Positions 63,037-64,000 of a stretch of DNA of 64,000 nucleotides are shown here, piece after piece. The position numbers were made by a program, and so were the translations under genes. Below the pieces are notes generated by a model that did no database searches, was not told the DNA's origin, and saw only the letters and a program-made list of their open reading frames with translations. Each line of letters opens with the position of its first letter. The first letter of the stretch is position 1. Source of the DNA: JAKZRT01 sp965247915 (GTDB lineage Bacteria > Pseudomonadota > Alphaproteobacteria > Rhodobacterales > Rhodobacteraceae); NCBI GenBank assembly GCA_965247915.1, contig OZ252048.1, forward strand, positions 1,674,001 through 1,738,000. The letters run 5' to 3'.

Positions 63037-64000
63037 ATGGAAGACCTCTCGATCATTACCCTCTTTCTTTTCGTGCTGTTCCTGCTTTTGGGCACCGGGG
63101 TCTGGGTCGGCCTGGCGCTGATGGGCGTCGCCTGGGTCGGTATGGAGCTTTTTGCGCCCGGAACCACCGGACCCGGACCCAGAATGCTGACTACGATCTG
63201 GACGTCTTCGTCATCGTGGACCCTGACGGCGCTGCCGCTGTTCATCTGGATGGGGGAAATATTATATCGCACGCGATTATCCGAGGACATGTTCAAGGGC
63301 CTGGCGCCGTGGCTGTCCAAACTGCCGGGCGGGTTGGTGCATACCAACATCGTCGGTTGCACCGTCTTTGCCGCCGTTTCGGGATCATCGGCGGCGACCC
63401 TGACCACGGTCGGCAAAATGTCGATCCCGGAACTCAGAAAACGCAACTACCCCGAGCCGATGATCATCGGCACACTGGCAGGGGCCGCCACATTGGGCCT
63501 GATGATCCCGCCGTCGCTGACGCTGATCGTTTATGGGGTCACGATCAACGAGTCGATCTCGAAGCTGTTCTTTGCCGGTATCCTGCCGGGATTGGTGCTG
63601 GCGCTGATGTTCATGACCTATGTTGCGGTCACATCGCGGCTCTCGAAAAACTGGAATCCCAGCAAGGAACCGCCGATGACATTTGGGCAAAGGGTTGCCA
63701 ATTCGCGGTTCTTGATCCCCGTCCTGCTGTTGATCACGGTGGTGATCGGGTCGATGTATCTGGGCTGGGCCACCGCGACCGAGGCGGCGGCATTCGGCGT
63801 GATCGGCGGGCTTTTGCTGGCGGCAAGCCAGGGGTCGCTGAACTGGTCGACGTTCACCGAGTCGCTGATGGGCGCCACGCGCACCAGCGCGATGATCGCG
63901 CTGATCCTGGCGGGGGCGGCCTTTCTGTCGCTTTCGATGGGGTTCACCGGCCTGCCGCGCGGGTTGGCAGACCTGATTGCGAGCTTAGAGCTGAGCCGGT
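63037..64000 (+). CDS. dctM: TRAP transporter large membrane subunit (cut by window edge)
   Basis: 321 codons visible from ATG 63037, open to the window end (full DctM is about 430 aa). Many transmembrane segments; LFIWMGEILYRTRLSEDMFKGL, FAAVSGSSAATLTTVGKMSIPELRKRNYPEPMIIGTLAGAATLGLMIPPS, the DctM signature, is present. Translocates the substrate with sodium or protons. Confidence 0.95.
   Translation, partial: MEDLSIITLFLFVLFLLLGTGVWVGLALMGVAWVGMELFAPGTTGPGPRMLTTIWTSSSSWTLTALPLFIWMGEILYRTRLSEDMFKGLAPWLSKLPGGLVHTNIVGCTVFAAVSGSSAATLTTVGKMSIPELRKRNYPEPMIIGTLAGAATLGLMIPPSLTLIVYGVTINESISKLFFAGILPGLVLALMFMTYVAVTSRLSKNWNPSKEPPMTFGQRVANSRFLIPVLLLITVVIGSMYLGWATATEAAAFGVIGGLLLAASQGSLNWSTFTESLMGATRTSAMIALILAGAAFLSLSMGFTGLPRGLADLIASLELSR

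Overview
The window is high-GC DNA from an alphaproteobacterium, almost certainly a marine Rhodobacterales (Roseobacter-type) chromosome. The clues are a complete DMSP lyase gene (dddP), a Paracoccus-type zeta subunit of F1-ATPase, CarD, sulfopyruvate decarboxylase (comDE), a dctBD two-component pair, a TRAP transporter operon, and many catabolic genes for marine organic sulfur and nitrogen compounds. No rRNA, tRNA or CRISPR array was found. Starts were chosen by eye from Shine-Dalgarno sites and family conservation, and no homology search was run.

Layout. 0-8.5 kb: end of an alpha/beta hydrolase gene, dddP, a DUF3445 protein, an unrecognised protein, glnB-glnA, a fused NAD(P)HX repair gene with an AT-rich central segment, and a small membrane protein. 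8.7-10.25 kb: an IS1182-type element. 10.4-21.5 kb: housekeeping genes (pepF, lipase-like hydrolase, SCP2 protein, SUV3-like helicase, S4 protein, fdxA, carD, cobS, cobT, betaine-homocysteine methyltransferase-like). 21.6-23.5 kb: an mprF-like gene broken by two in-frame stops. 23.6-36.8 kb: F1 zeta subunit, purC, purS, purQ, dctBD, rne, an aldehyde dehydrogenase-comD-comE operon, and a degenerate EF-G paralogue. 37.1-44.3 kb: a tctC gene split by an IS5 element, an IclR regulator, a class III aminotransferase, and a P450 plus glutamine-synthetase-like pair.

44.4-51.1 kb is an IS pile-up (IS3, IS630, IS1595, IS110). It surrounds a three-gene cassette with a Panacea/SocA-domain (DUF4065) antitoxin-like gene, a small gene cut by the IS3 element, and a small zinc-finger-like gene. 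Removing the IS3 element and one copy of its 4-bp target duplication restores a continuous 102-codon frame that overlaps both neighbours. This is the most interesting system in the window: a probable toxin-antitoxin-like module caught after inactivation. The IS110 element has a structured leader that could encode a bridge RNA.

51-64 kb is catabolic: HpcH/HpaI aldolase, a bifunctional enoyl-CoA hydratase/3-hydroxyacyl-CoA dehydrogenase, an Asp/Glu-racemase-family enzyme with a GntR regulator, a ThDP enzyme, then a LysR-controlled operon of an enolase-superfamily enzyme, a FAD D-amino-acid dehydrogenase and a TRAP transporter (dctP, dctQ, dctM; the last runs off the window). The last operon fits uptake, epimerisation and oxidation of an amino-acid-like or betaine-like substrate.
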